NCBI GenBank assembly: GCA_037074765.1
Contig: JBAMDO010000003.1
Coordinates: 1-64,000, forward strand
Length of the DNA stretch: 64,000 nucleotides
Reading direction: 5' to 3'
DNA from: Mansonella perstans
Lineage: Eukaryota > Nematoda > Chromadorea > Rhabditida > Onchocercidae
In this document: positions 39,079 through 52,700 of the stretch, in pieces
Position numbering within the stretch: position 1 is the first letter of the stretch
Layout of the letters: every line of letters starts with the position of its first letter
Notes under the pieces: model-generated
What the model was told of the DNA's origin: nothing
The model's database searches: none
The model's input: the letters and a program-made list of their open reading frames with translations, nothing else
Program-made: the position numbers and the translations under genes

Positions 39079-42000
39079 ATGTCGCATATATTTGTAACAC
39101 AAACAAATATCATTAAGCATATTTTCCTTATTGGATTTGCACTTTCATTGCCATCAATTATGTTTGCGGTATACATTTCTTTTCCGAACTAAATTTCAAT
39201 TTGGTAAATAACCGAAATCATGCAAATCAATTTTGTTTTCTATATTTTTTTATTAAATTAAAAAAAAAAACTTGGCATATAATATTTTATATGAGAATTT
39301 ATACATATACAATATGAAAATTTTTTTTCGAAATATTTTAATTTGATAAATAGTCAAAAAACATGTAAATTATTGTACAGCAAAAATCTGAAACAAAAAC
39401 ATACATGTATGTATAAAGCAGATTGAGGAAAAAGTTCAGCAATAAAATAAAAATTTTTACAATAAAAAAAAAAAAAAAAATTGGACAAAAAAATGGAAAG
39501 TCTAAAAATGTTGCAATGAGAACATTGCACAGTTTAACTTTCAATTAAGTTTTTTGTTTGTTTAGAATAAATTGAAATTATGAAAATTGAAGTTTATCAT
39601 TTCACTTTTAAAAAAAAATCTTAAGCCAAATGATTGTTTAAAGAAATAAATCTGTTAAATTAATCATCACGATTGGTGAATGCTGATTTTTTACAGTGTT
39701 ATGCGAGTGGTATTTGCGGTAGCGTGTCATATTGTCAACCGGTACATGTGTCAGGAACGACGCTTTGCAACTGTCCACGATCATATGCTTGTGGACAGTA
39801 CGGTTGTTACAAGTTGCGTGCACAAGGATCGAAAGGCATGATGCTAGAAACTGGAGAAGAGTGGTCAAAAAGGACCGATTCAGATTTTGATGGCAAACTG
39901 CAAGGACCATCATCAATGCTTATCCCGTTCAATCGATATAGATACAAGTATGCTAATCTCCATCATAGTTTTTTAATTCATTTTTTTAAAACTATAATAT
40001 CAATCATTGTTTCACAGTGACCGAGGTAGTAGACCATTAGTAGTACTGGACGAAAAACGAGCACTTGCAATGGCATCACCAACAGCTGCTGAACTTTCAA
40101 TCAAGGGACAAACACTTCAGGTGAATTATTTTTGCATTCCGGTTTATAATTTTTCAAATTTTTTAAAATTCTCATAGAGCATTCCAAAAAGTTTTTCCAT
40201 TAAAAAAAGTAAAACTGAAGTTAAGCTATAAAATTAGCTAGTAAAAACTAAGAACTTGATACCGTTTAGAATATCAATCATGTGTAGCTTTACTTTATGT
40301 TATAATTTTGCTTTATAAAAAAGTTTTATCGGCTTATATTGAGTGATATACTTGTTATTAAGCAGTACAAAGTTTAATTAAAAAATAAATAATTTTACTG
40401 CTCAAGAATAAGCAAATTTGAAATTACGAGAATATTTAAAATTGAAATTTTCAAAATTATACAATTTTTCAGTTCTATTCATGATCAAATAGCTGTATGG
40501 TAAATTAATGATAAATGCTGTTTACAGCACGATATTAATAATTAAATAGCGCGATGATCAGGGACTAATTATTATATATATTCACCATATACATGCTATC
40601 GTATCATAATTACAATAATAATTAAAAGCATGAATTAATTATTATGCACATATTATTGTATACACATATTATTGTATCATAATTATGTAAATTTTAATAT
40701 TTTTTAAAATTTTAGGATCCAAATGAGGCATTTTTGGAATGTTGCATGGATCGACAATTACCCGATGCTTGCCTTAGAAAATGCAATTTTAATAGTTACA
40801 ATCGACAGTCTGTATGTTTTCATATTTTAATCCAAAATAGTCGAAGAAAAATAAAGAAATTTTTTTTTGTTGCCTTCGCAAAATAATTTTGTTTTTTATA
40901 CAAAAAAAAAGAATTTGAAAAGTTCAAAACAAAAAAAGAAACGAACTAGAAATTGTATTTTCGTAAGAGATTTCATATGAAAAGAAAAAAAGATTAAAAA
41001 TTTTTGAAAAACTGAACAATTCCATCATCTGTCCCATCTTTTTATTCATTTCTCTTAGCCAATGATTTTTCGTTTTATTTTTAAAAATTTTGCTAGTTGA
41101 CAGAATGATGTCAAAATGGTTGACAGTCTTTTAAGACTTTAATGATGATCAGGATAATGATATAATTGTTATGTTTCGAAAGATATTCCAAATACTCCAT
41201 TATAAGGCACTTATTTGACATACTTTTCAATTCTTCTGTCTCCTCAAATTTGCAATACAAAATATGCATTTGGAAAGAAAAGTTTGTTGTTTTCAAATAA
41301 AAAAAATTTAAATTTCTTACACTTCAGTTAATACTGGTATATTTGCACCAAGATGCATGTCCAATGAAGGCACTAAGAGAAATGCAATTTTGCGCTGCGC
41401 AAGGCCGTGATCATAGGCCTTGTTGCATACGCAATGGTGTAACGACAACATTAGCTGGCAACAAATGTCTCACATTTTGTGATCAAAGGCCAGGTAAATT
41501 TCTTTTTTTTGAAAACATTTGATTAAAAAATTTGATTTGATTAAATTTTTGCAAACAGGGACTTTTTGCCTTTCCACTTCAATTTCTAATCTGCTTATGG
41601 CATGCATTCTGTTTTTTAAAACTTTTTAAAGCTAAAAAATTCCCTAATTATTCAATAAATAGTGCGGAAGAAGTTTGAAATTGCATGAAAATGCCAACAG
41701 AAAGTTAAGTAATTTAAATTTAAATTTTACTTAAAAAATGTTTATCTGTTAGAATAGCTTCAAAATTTTGAACTAACATTTCGATTTTCTGAAAGTTTTA
41801 AAAAATAGAAAATGACGTCATGTCGAATGATTGTTAAAAATTAATTAATTAATGCAATTGCTAGAAGAAAAAAGATCATATCATGTTTATAACTTATCAT
41901 ATCATGTTTATTTACTGCAGCAGCTTTTTTCTGGCTATTTATTCGATTGATTGACAGAATAATGATTTATTTTTGTTAAAAAATTTTTGACGAAATTTTA

Positions 42001-42214
42001 TTTTTTGTACGATTTTGACAATTTTAAATTTTTTCTATTTCGATTTTTCATTTATTACTTTTTTTAAAGCTATATTAATCTTTTCAAGCTTTTTTATTTT
42101 TTGTTTGTTTCAGGAAGAGTAACACAATTGGATATATCATTTTTGCCATGCTTCGATCGTTTTGAAAATATGAAGGCTTGTTTTTGGAATGACATCATCC
42201 GATATTTTCGGTGA
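39079..42214 (+). CDS. Secreted DB-module protein
   Basis: Six exons (39079-39168, 39697-39947, 40018-40120, 40716-40811, 41328-41493, 42114-42214) sum to 807 nt, giving 268 residues. Exon 1 encodes a signal peptide (IFLIGFALSLPSIMFA) and the mature protein starts at once with Cys31. Exon 2 is a separate Cys-rich module with Cys at 31, 37, 43, 54, 56, 62 and 67. A linker of about 80 residues follows. Exons 4-6 form a nematode DB module (Pfam DB): FLECCMDRQLPDACLRKC, then CAAQGRDHRPCC and NKCLTFC. DB proteins are extracellular and largely nematode-specific; some are linked to cell-surface immunoglobulin-domain proteins. The Cys-rich N-terminal exon could be a distinct fold. No transmembrane segment or GPI-like tail is seen, so it should be secreted. 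Confidence 0.9.
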
Positions 42215-42898
42215 CTTCCACTTTCAATGAAAATGTATGTAAAAAAAGGCGATCATAAAAATATGATATTTCGAAAAATTTTGAATTTTAAAATTACATA
42301 CCAATTGATTGCTTACATCTGTAACTCGCATCAATCCATTAATCTTTGTTTAGTTAAATTAGAAAGTATGAAATTTTAAAATTTTCGATTTTTAAAATTA
42401 GTTTCGTCGACTAATTGCTTCCAATTGCAATTTATTTTAAATTTGTAACTTTTAAAATAAATTCCAAGGACTCATTGCTTCCATTCATATTAATCCATTA
42501 ATCAATTAATCTTTATTCGTGTAAATCACAAAATATAATTTTTCAAAATTTATGATAGGAATTATTCCGTATATAATCTCCATAGACCATTTTTTTTATC
42601 GAAATCAAATACTGCAGTAATTAACTGTTATAATCTGTGAAAATATGTGATATGGTTGATGAGAATAAATAATAAATCAAAAGTGCTCAGTTTTTCATTC
42701 ACCTTGTTGTCTTGGTATAAAATGAAAATTTAATTATTTATTATTAATGAAAGATTGAAATTGAGTTATGTAAAAAGTATCGAAATTTTCATTTTTCTTT
42801 GTTTTTGGTTTCTTTTTACTGCAATTATAAACTGCAGAAATATGCATTGTAGTTGACAAGGATAAAAGGATAAATGATAAATCAAAAAAGCCAAATTA
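42215..42898. other. 3' region of the DB-module gene
   Basis: AT-rich sequence with imperfectly repeated ATTGCTTCCATT and TTAATC words between 42300 and 42540. Probably 3' UTR and spacer; no gene seen. Confidence 0.4.
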
Positions 42899-43016
42899 AA
42901 GCCATTTTATCTCTCGCTTTTTTCTAGAGTAAAGAGTGGGACATCTCACTTAAAAAATTCACTGCACAGGTTCAAAGGATTTCACCAATATTAAAAAGCG
43001 AGAGATAAAATGGCTT
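42899..43016. repeat. Perfect 24-bp inverted repeat around a 70-bp loop
   Basis: The left arm AAGCCATTTTATCTCTCGCT plus TTTT (42899-42922) is the exact reverse complement of 42993-43016. The loop contains GTGGGACATCTCAC, a smaller hairpin. It resembles a tiny non-autonomous inverted-repeat element or a structured RNA. It abuts the LINE remnant directly. Confidence 0.9.
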
Positions 43017-43019
43017 CAA

Positions 43020-44820
43020 TATAGTGTCTCACAGCAAAATCCGACTTCACGAGAAAGGCAGTCTTAAAGAACTTATTGTGTCAGTTACACATGCTATTTG
43101 TTTCCCTCAGGAGTTGGCTTCATAATCTTTTGCGTTCAAACTTGACCATTTGTCAACAGGACAATCCTATCGTATTGTTCCTTTATGTCTTGGATTTTAA
43201 AATAAGCAACATGTCGTTCTCCTCAATGTATATATCTTGGCTTTACAAGCTAATCCTATAAGAAAAGACGAGTTTTACATTGACCTGCGTCACCTTACTT
43301 CCCGCAAAAAGTTCCGCAGATGATAAAATCACAGTCTTTGGTAATTTGAATGCTTGAGTAGGTCATAATTTTTTGCAATCTAGAAAGGTGTATCAAGCAA
43401 GCATAGCATTTGAAATTACAATGATTCTGCTAGAATTTTGCGCAAAACAACAACACACAATTACGAACTCTATCATTCAGCAGATAGACAGCATGAAGAC
43501 AACCTGGATGCATCCTTGTTCCAAATATTAGCATCTCATCGATACATTCGTGTTGTTCGTCATACTTGCGTAATGCTTAGTGCTGAATTTCAAACTGACC
43601 ACCACCTTGTACGTCGCGACCTTGATTTTCATATCAAGCTCAAATGCAAGTGGGGTTGCTTTTCATGGAGGAGAATCAAAGCTAACAAACTTCATACAAT
43701 TGCAGTGAAAGATAGTTTCCAAGTAAATCTTCAAAACAAACCTAAAAATCCTGCAGTCCTGTGATCTGAAAATCGGCATGGTTTCAGAACTAATAGAAGT
43801 ATTCATCCGACATGAGTTCGTTCTCAGAAAACTGCAAAAGAATTGTAGACTTCATGTAATTTTCGTCATTTCGCCAAAGTTTTTGATATGTAACAAAAAT
43901 GGCTTAATGCAGATTTAGGAAATTAGAATGTCCCCTAAATTCCTCAGAATGTTTTATGTGAATCGGCACGATCAAATTCAATATGTCTGACTTTCGAAGC
44001 TTTTCTCAATAATCGTGGTGTGAAACAAGATTGTGTCCTTGCACCAATCCTATTCAGCATTTTCTTCAGTATGATGCTACAAAGAGTTACGCAGATCTTA
44101 ACTAAGAAAACGGTATTCATATTGGATACCGTAATGACATTATTCAACCTAAAACAACTAAAGGTGTGCAGCAAGACCCTTCCACGAGTTGCTTTGTAAC
44201 TGATGACGTTGTTTTTTCTTGAAAAATTCTGTTTTGTGGAAGCCGACTATTTGGATTCTTCGGATTAGACTTGCATAACAAAGACAGAAGTCCTCCATCA
44301 ATTTGCACCACAAGCTAAATACCATCCTCCATCTACCACCATAAGGTATTTAGAGCTTAAAGCTTAAAGTCCACCAGTTCAATTACATTTCCTCTGACGC
44401 CACGATCGACAAAAAAATTAACAACAGAAGATCTAAAGCATTCAGGACCTTCGGAAAATTCCTAAAGGATTTAGTATAACAAATATCTGAAGAACAGTAC
44501 CAAAATTGGTATTTATTGAGCCATGGCATTGTCTATTCTTTTGATGGATCTGAATCTCGGGACATCTAACTCACTATCTGAATCTTCTGGAACGTTTTCA
44601 TCGGCCATATCTCCCTTCAATCCTCAACATCCACTGCATTGATATTGACCATCATAAATGTTCTCAGTCATATTGAAAACACCGATGGCATAGTCTACTA
44701 TCATGGGGACACACAATTACGCTGCCATCTCCTTTGAGATTACCCGTGGAATCAATGCCGAGAAAAAAAATCGCAGAAAAAGCCATGCATTGAAGATGCT
44801 AAATTTCATTGCAGGCATTA
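43020..44820 (+). mobile_element. Decayed non-LTR retrotransposon (endonuclease and reverse transcriptase)
   Basis: Read in shifting frames, the plus strand shows the end of an AP-type endonuclease domain: EFYIDLRHL, ITNSIIQQIDSMKTTWMHP, then TDHHLVRRDLDF. Reverse transcriptase follows: a KVFDM-like remnant of the A motif, RGVKQDCVLAPILFSIFF, and KTEVLHQFAP. Late C-terminal sequence corresponds to the ISRxDATIDxxIxxRxxKAFRTFG and LERFHxxxLxSILNIH regions of such elements. Stops and frameshifts occur throughout, and the YADD active-site segment is degraded. It is a 5'-truncated dead copy. The exact clade was not determined. Confidence 0.85.
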
Positions 44821-45179
44821 AATTACTTTAGCTGCTTATTAGTTTGTGTTCCTTTTTCTTGTTAATAAAAAAATTGTTTCAATGAAATTCGTTTTCTATG
44901 AATGTCGGCAGTCTCTTATTCTTGCAAATTTATTGTTACATAATTCTTTAAGTGAATTTTAAAATAATTTTTTACTTGTTGTAAAATTTCATCAAATCAA
45001 ACTTGAATTTAACAACAATTTTACTAAACTTTTATGAAGTTTAGAAATAAATTTTCTATTTGCAAACTTTTTTTCTAAATTTCTAAACTTTTTGTTTTTA
45101 AACAAACTTTTGCTTTTTTTCAATGTAAAAATCTTTTACTTCTTACCGTAATTTTAAAATTTAAATCCATAAATGCAAT
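44821..45179. other. AT-rich spacer after the LINE
   Basis: T-rich sequence with imperfect copies of AAACTTT and TTTCTAAA words. No gene seen. Confidence 0.4.
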
Positions 45180-45480
45180 TAAAGACACAATAACATACAT
45201 ACAAATGCATTAACAGACAGATAAACATGCACATATATGCAACCGACAAACATGCATTTACAGCGGCACGCACGTGTATAAACATGCACATATTTATATT
45301 TATATAAACGTATGCACTCACGTAAACACGCATATATGAAGCAACGAGAAGATAGACAAATTCATATTTATGACATAGAATTGCATATGTATATATACAT
45401 ATTCATAGAAAAAACAGACACATAATATCTTCAAATTCAAACAGACATACATAATATAATGGACAAAAACTGGCATGCCG
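45180..45480. repeat. CA-rich degenerate repeat tract
   Basis: Loosely repeated ACATGCACATAT and ACATACAT words, enriched in A and C on the plus strand. It leads into the 63-bp tandem repeat that follows. Confidence 0.6.
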
Positions 45481-45544
45481 ATACGTAGTAGCAGATATAT
45501 TAATAATCATATATGTTAACAAAATATGTGTAGACACCACTAAT

Positions 45545-45748
45545 AACTAAATACAGACATCCACCAACCGATACGGACATTCACGGACATACATACACAC
45601 ATATGCAAGACATAACTAAATACAAACATCCACCGATACGGACATTCAAAGACATACACACACACATGCAAGACACAACTAAATACAAACATCCACCGAC
45701 ACGGACATTCACAGACATACACACACACATGAAAATACATAAACTCAC
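45545..45748. repeat. Three tandem copies of a roughly 63-bp minisatellite
   Basis: Each copy contains ACTAAATACAAACATCCACC, then GACACGGACATTCA-type sequence and a run of ACATACACACACACATG. Copies differ by a few substitutions and a short insertion in the first. Confidence 0.85.
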
Positions 45749-46082
45749 ATACAAAATTTCAATTTCTTTTTTTTTTTAAATTTTTTTTTTCAAAATTTTT
45801 TTTGTCATTTCTGGGCCTTATTTATAAGCATACACAAATAGATTTGAGAACACATATAAGTACATATATATATATATATGGATAGTGATTGGCAAAAATC
45901 CGGAAATATGCATGGATATGTACGGGAGATAACTGGAAAGTACTGGCGGACAGGAAAAGTATTTGATGGAAGAGCTTTTTCTTGGAATCAGAGAAGGAAA
46001 GAAAAAGGAAGAGAAGAAGCAATAAATGTTAAAGCTTTTCTTTTAAGTATTTTACCGCCAGTATTTTTCATATATAAATTTG

Positions 46083-46222
46083 TTTGTAGTTCAATTTTTA
46101 CTGGGCTCGTTTGTAGTTCAATTTTTACTGGGCTCGTTTGTAGTTCAATTTTTACTGGGCTCCTTTGTATTTCAATTTTTACTGGCTCCTTTGTATTTCT
46201 TTTTTTTTTTTTACTGGGCTCT
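46083..46222. repeat. 27-bp tandem repeat, five copies
   Basis: The unit TTTGTAGTTCAATTTTTACT plus GGGCTCG is repeated. The first two copies are identical, the third differs at its last base, the fourth is shortened, and the fifth has an expanded T run. As 27 is a multiple of three, it gives an open repetitive frame of CSSIFTGLV type, which I do not regard as a gene. Confidence 0.9.
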
Positions 46223-46339
46223 TTTTCACTTTATTGGAATTGTAGTTCTTATTTTGTTTTTTTCCTCCTCCCAATCCCACCCTTCATACATCACTCCTTA
46301 ACACAGCCCATTGCTGATTCCGCCGTATCGTTCATCCAT

Positions 46340-46500
46340 CCTCAACAACATCCATTCAATTTTCTACATCCATCCACATCTTATCCTTCTTTGTCCATAC
46401 AATCTATCCGTCCATCCATCCGTCGTCCATTCTTCCATCTGTCCAACGTCCATTCAACCGTCCATCTATTATTTTCACCCATCCATCTTTCACTCATTCA
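46340..46500. repeat. Degenerate TCCA/ATCC repeat tract
   Basis: Words such as ATCCATCC, GTCCATCC and CATTC recur imperfectly on the C-rich plus strand, about 300 bases before the channel gene's first exon. Confidence 0.7.
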
Positions 46501-46778
46501 TCATCCTTTGTGGAATTTTTGGATTTTCATCAATTCAATGAGAAAAAAATTATTGTTTAAAAAATTTACAATTTATCAGAAAAAGTAATGCAAATTTTGA
46601 TTTTAATATATTTTACGGATTCCTTATATTCATTTAATTTTCTGGACTATTTGTTTTGCAATCTTATCCAGGAAATGATATTTTATGTATGGATTTTTTT
46701 GAATTTCTATTATTCAGGCAAAAACTTGGAAAGTCTGTAATTTATCAAAAATCACTCAAATTATTGGCAATAATTCCG

Positions 46779-49700
46779 ATGCATTTCGTTCATGCAATAT
46801 TTTTCCTGTTATTTTTACCAACAATTATAACATCATCATGCTGTAATAATTCAACAATCGATGAAAAAAACTGCAACGAACCATTGGAACGACATAACGT
46901 ACCGGTAACATACCGATTACACAGCGATCTGTTGAAGTATTACAAGAAAGGTACACGACCGGTGATACATCCAAATAAAGTTATCAGTGTTACAATGAGT
47001 GTTTTCTTATATCAAATTATCAAATTGGTAATAATTTCAATTTTTACAAAAATGAAATTAATTTTACACTTTCAAATTTTACAAAAAAAAAGAAAGAAAA
47101 CAAAACGTTTTGTTATTTAGCCAAATGATATGCAAAGAAGTGAGAAAGAAATTGATGAATTTCCCATTCATCAGTCTTCTCCTCTTAACAGAAATATTTC
47201 CACTATTTTATATTAAAAAATAAATTTTTTTTTTCTTTTTCTCAGTTCTAAGCTTATTTTCTTTGCATCTCATTTATGATACATACAAAAAACAAATTTA
47301 TAATAAAAATATTATTTTAAGTTCGACAATTATAAATTAAAGATTATCGGCATTTTTCTTGGCTTTTCTAAACTACAAATTGATATTCAAATATTACCTT
47401 TGGATATTTTTTCCAAATCCTTGCAAAATTTCTGGTAAGTATTTTTTTAATTAAAAGAAAAAACAAAGTTAAAAATTTTTTAGGATGCTGTAAAGAACAC
47501 TATAACCTTATCAGGTAGTTTCGAATTGGTAAGATTTATTAATTTATCGATTCATTTTTCAATATTCCATTAAATAATCCTTTGTCCTTCGATATCGTTT
47601 GATCCATTTTCGGATAGTGCCATTTGAATGTTCTACATATGTTTTCTCCATTAATACGTACCGATTTTTTAATTTGAAAGTTCGCCGTGACTGTAGAAAA
47701 ATAATATTTCTCTTTTAGTTGCTTGTATGATATCAAAAGAATTCGTCAATTTATTTTTCTAAATTTTAATAATTTTAAATTTAATGCCTAAGATATAATA
47801 TTTTTAGTGAGATGCATTATCAAAGAACATATGCAACTTTTTTATTTGTTTCATTGTTTTTATTAATTATCGATTTCAATTTCACAAAAATAAATTTTAC
47901 TTAAAAAAGTTTCCCCAACTAAAATATGATAATTTTAATTGGATAAACAAAACTTTTTTTTTCGAATTTGACTATTACAAGAGTAATTAGTTATCTTCAT
48001 ATAATGGAAATTCTTTCTAACTCTCTTTCAAAGCTCTCGGGAATATATTGGGAGATTTATGCATCACATATTCATGTCTTTTCCTTTCTTTTTTTTAGAT
48101 CAAATGGGAAATTTTTAAATTTGGAGTAAAAGAAAGTTCGGAAAGAAACAAAAAAGATTTAAATTGATACCTTTTTTAAGAGGTAATGAATGGCTGCTGG
48201 AATTGCATGTTTATATTTTAAAGTAAGAAAAATTTCACCATTCTGTAGTGTTCCTTCTTCAATTGTTATTATACCTACGATAATAAATTCGATTATGAAT
48301 GATATTGGATGGAAAACGAATGAAAACAGTAGAAATTCATTCAAATTGCTAATTTTAAAAAAAATTAACAGAAATTAAGTACTTTAATATAAACACAAAC
48401 AAAGTTAATTTCAAAATTAGTCATTACCAATAGATTTCAGCTATTATTAAAGCAAGTACTTGTTTTAACATTTTCACTGATCATAAGCAAACTTTGAATC
48501 AATTTCAAATTGACCTAGATAGCTAAAAAGGTCATATTTTATTAAAGACTAAATGAAAAACTATTATTTCAGCTAAAAACGAACCATTGAGAAATTTTTC
48601 GATAACTTCTAATTTACACAGCAGCAGTTATGAATAATGAAATACTTAATTTAAACCATTTCAATAAAGATTAAGTAAAATTCTACTAAATTAAATTAGA
48701 ATTAACCTACCGAATATGATAACATGCGGATCGATCGATTAAAAATTGATTTAAAAATTTCCAACTGTTAAATTATTTCATTTTATTCAATTCCAATATC
48801 TAATATCAGCTGATTCCATTTTTGCATTTTAATAAAACTATATTTTGTTACATTTTCAAATCGATATATTGTTTAAAGATATATGTTATATATTCTGCAT
48901 ATTAATTATCAAATTACAAGCATAATGCAGTTTCAATATTTTTTTAATCAGTGAAATTGATGTATGATAATATTGTTATATCAGTTTGAATTTAACATAA
49001 GCTCAACTTAATTTAAAATTTGAAAAACACTTTTTTGTTTTCGAACTATTCTGACATATATTCTTGCTCATAATTCAACTATCTGCATCTCATGGGACAA
49101 TGTTAATTAGTTTCCCATTTTTTGCAATTTTTGTTTTTGCTATATGAGTAGTTCCGAAAAAATTTTGTTTAAGGATTTCAATACGGTACAATAAATGGAA
49201 AAGTATTAATTTAAAAAAGTATTTGTATTCTTTTAAATTACAAATGCAGTATGAGAAATGTAAAGATATAAATGGATAAAATAACTTAAAAATTGATATA
49301 AGTCTATTAAAAAATATAAGTTAAAAATCATTTCATTCTTTTTTTTATTGCCTTTTAAAATGGTTTCCAAGCTGTAACAAGTACCTGTATTACTGACCAT
49401 TTCAATAGCAATCTGATCATTACCATTCAATGATTTGTTTACCTGAAATCCGGTTAATTCACGGAACGGTTTTCCAGTCATGAAGCCAACTTCATGATGT
49501 TCTGATCCGTCAGAAGTGTATGCTCGGATGCTAAAACATTTATTTCTTTCATCACAGCTCCTACAAATATTTAATATCAACTTAAAAAAAAATTCAAAAT
49601 ACTTAAAAACTTATTGCAGTGCAGAATTATGAATCAAAAATTGATACAGTAATAAAGGAATGAATGTCTGTAGTGCGGATACTGTAATAAAACGAGATAC

Positions 49701-52700
49701 TGTATTGTTGAGTTTTTAAATCAAAAAATATGAAACATTGTAGTGAGAAAGTCTCAAATTAAATCGCTTTTTGCTTTGTTTTGTAAAAAAATGAATCTTC
49801 TTTTCTGTTAAAAAAACTGACGAAACATTAACGGGTGGTCGATCGAACATTGGTACATTGGTAAGCGAAATATCCAACACTTCCTTGTATGGATGCTCAA
49901 ATGATACCGGAAATCGATCACCAGCTAAAGTTTCCGTTTCCCAACGGCCAATTATCCACGATATTGGTTCAAGAATAGGCGCTAATGGAAATTCCAATGC
50001 TATAAATTATAATATAATCACTCTAGGATATCTGTGATAAGTATATCACTTACCACTTAATTTGTGTTAAATTAAATACAACAGTGTAAGAACTTGTGAT
50101 TGAATTGTTTTTTACTTTTTTTTTTAGTGAAAAATATTTTTTTCTTGCAATATTGTTACATTCAAATTCTACCTTAAAACGTTAATGAAAAACTGTTGCA
50201 AAATGACTTTGATTAGTTGGTAGCTAGTAATATACAATGAGAATCCGAAATATATTTAAATATAAATAAAATAATATTTAAGTTAAAAATGCTCAAAAAT
50301 AATTTAACAGAATTTTCATTTATTTTTGATAAATAACCTGAGAAAAAATAATTTGTAAATTCAAATTTGAACATGCTGATTAAGTTTTTCTTTTTTAATT
50401 TTGTTATTAATAAGACATTCAATTCCAATTTATCGATCCTTTTTTAAATTAATATATCGAATATTGTTTAGCAGCGTTTCATCTTAAACCATACTATTAC
50501 AAAAATTGTTCTAAACGTAACCATAGAAGAATTATAAAATGTATATATTGGAATTGGAGGTTGCCAAACAAATTTCTTCTCGTATTTTTCTTTGAAAGTT
50601 TAAAATTGAATTAAAATAATTTTACAAAATAATTTGAAAGGTTTGCGAAAATTTTGATTAGCAACCTAGAATCTTAAAGAGATAAAAATCACTCGTTTTA
50701 ATTTCATTTATTACTCAATCAAAAAAAGCTATAAACTCAGCTGGATAATATTTATTACTGTAAATAATAGTCACAACAGTTTGAATTGTTAATTTCAAAT
50801 GATAGCAAAAAATTTCCGTTTATTATTGATAAATGGCAAATAAATGATAGCGTTAACGATTACGCACAATTAGTTTCAAATAATATTGATAATAATAATA
50901 ATGATTCAATGATAATAGCAGCAATAGTGTTTTTCAAATAATAATCATATTTAAAATGACACTTATTATTATTACATTGACACTTATTACTTTTATTAAC
51001 ACTTACTGGTAACACTTATTACATTGACATTGATACGGCTTTATTAAAATTTATATTATTATCGATCGATTAGAGAGAATTTGTCGCAAATATGCCATCT
51101 AAGTATGTAAATTCAAATTACCTTAGTTTTGAAATATTTGAATCAGTAACTTTTTCATTAATTTAAAAAAAAAGTAGTGCATATGATTATTAAAAGATAT
51201 TAAGAAACACTGCTAGTAATTATTAAAAAATATCAAGCATAATTTTTTTTTTTAAATTGTCCAATATAGAAAAGGTATTACATAGTTTTTTTTTAATAAG
51301 AACTTTCGACTCATGTCCTAAAATATCATTATACAACTAAATAAGTTATTACCGTATATTTCGTACAAAATAGATATATCACTACCAATATTGATTAAAT
51401 AGAAATATTACTATGCTGCAAGTCTTTTCCTTTTAAACTTAAACTAACATTTGCCGTTGTTTTTACATAAACCGCAACTTTCGGCGCAATTGTCGTCAAA
51501 AAATGGTGAAATAGCCTTAGCCCACTGACAACGATTCTCTTCCTTCCAACGTTCGCATGACTTATAGATATTTTGACACGGTCCTAAGAATTAAAAAAAA
51601 AAGACATTAAATTTTTCTTATTTTTATTGCTTTTTTATCTTTATTTTTTGTAAAATTTGTTTCTACTTATGAAAAATATTTTTAGCCTATTTTTTACAAA
51701 CGAATTTTTTTCCAAATTTTTTTGATTCATTTGAAATCGGACCATGAAGTTCATTTTTTAATTTCAAATATGTACTTATTAAAGAGACAATTTAAATTTC
51801 ACATACTGCGACACTTAATGCCCATACGACCAATTGGGCAACGACATCGATTGCCAGTTAAATGACGTATGCATTTTCCTTCCACGCTGCAGTCACCGGG
51901 TTTTGATGGATCACAAAAATGTATTGCTAGAAATAGAAATTTGAAGAAGGGATTTAAATTTTAAATTCCAAATTAATTCGAGTAATTTACATTCAACCGA
52001 AATGAACACTTCGGAAGAACAAAAAGCAAAAAGCAGAAATTATTTCCAGCAAAGTAGAAGCAGAAATTTAATGGAATTCATCCAAATTTGACTAATTGCC
52101 TCAAATTTATTTTTTGGTTGTTAGAGAAAAATTTCATAAATTATTTCAAGCATTACAGTAATCCTCGATTAAAAATTTTAAGCACCATAAAAAAATGACA
52201 ATAAAAAGTAAATGGTTGCGGCTTGTCAATGATATTTCAAACATCAATAAAGAAGCGAACTTTTTTTTCGAATTTTACTTAGCAATTTTTTTTAATAAAT
52301 TCGAGACTTTGGCCTTTCAAAAGCAAATATTTCTTCGTCACACTTCAAAATTTCATTTCATTTGTTGTCACTCAATCGATCATTGCCACTTCGTTCTTCT
52401 TTTTCATTCCTTTCTTCATTTGTTGCTTTGTCAAATTCAAATTTATGATTCATTAGACAAATATAAAAGTTTACATTCTTTCTTTCATTTTATTCATCGT
52501 TTTTTTATGAAAAAAAATAATGGAAAGCATTGGCAACGACGACAAAGGTAGTAATTAGCAGAAAGATTGCTTGTAAAATGATTGGGAAATTTGTAACAAT
52601 AAGTTAATTGTCTTACCTTCATCCAATAGTTGTGTTGGCTGTGCTAATATTTGATAAAAATATTTGATTACAAAAATAATAAGAAATGTTTGATACATCA

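Noticed and set aside
45878..46588. 236-codon open frame on the plus strand
   Set aside because: It is carried by the 27-bp tandem repeat and the TCCA tract; the translation is low-complexity and has no gene-like features.
46656..46778. Longer N-terminus for the channel starting near 46656 or 46687
   Set aside because: The Met at 46779 begins a clean signal peptide; the upstream frame adds a polar stretch that would hide it. The ATG at about 46687 remains possible.
52195..52551. 118-codon open frame on the plus strand
   Set aside because: It lies in the first intron of the EGF-ShKT gene on the other strand, is rich in Phe and His from T-rich sequence, and has no motif.
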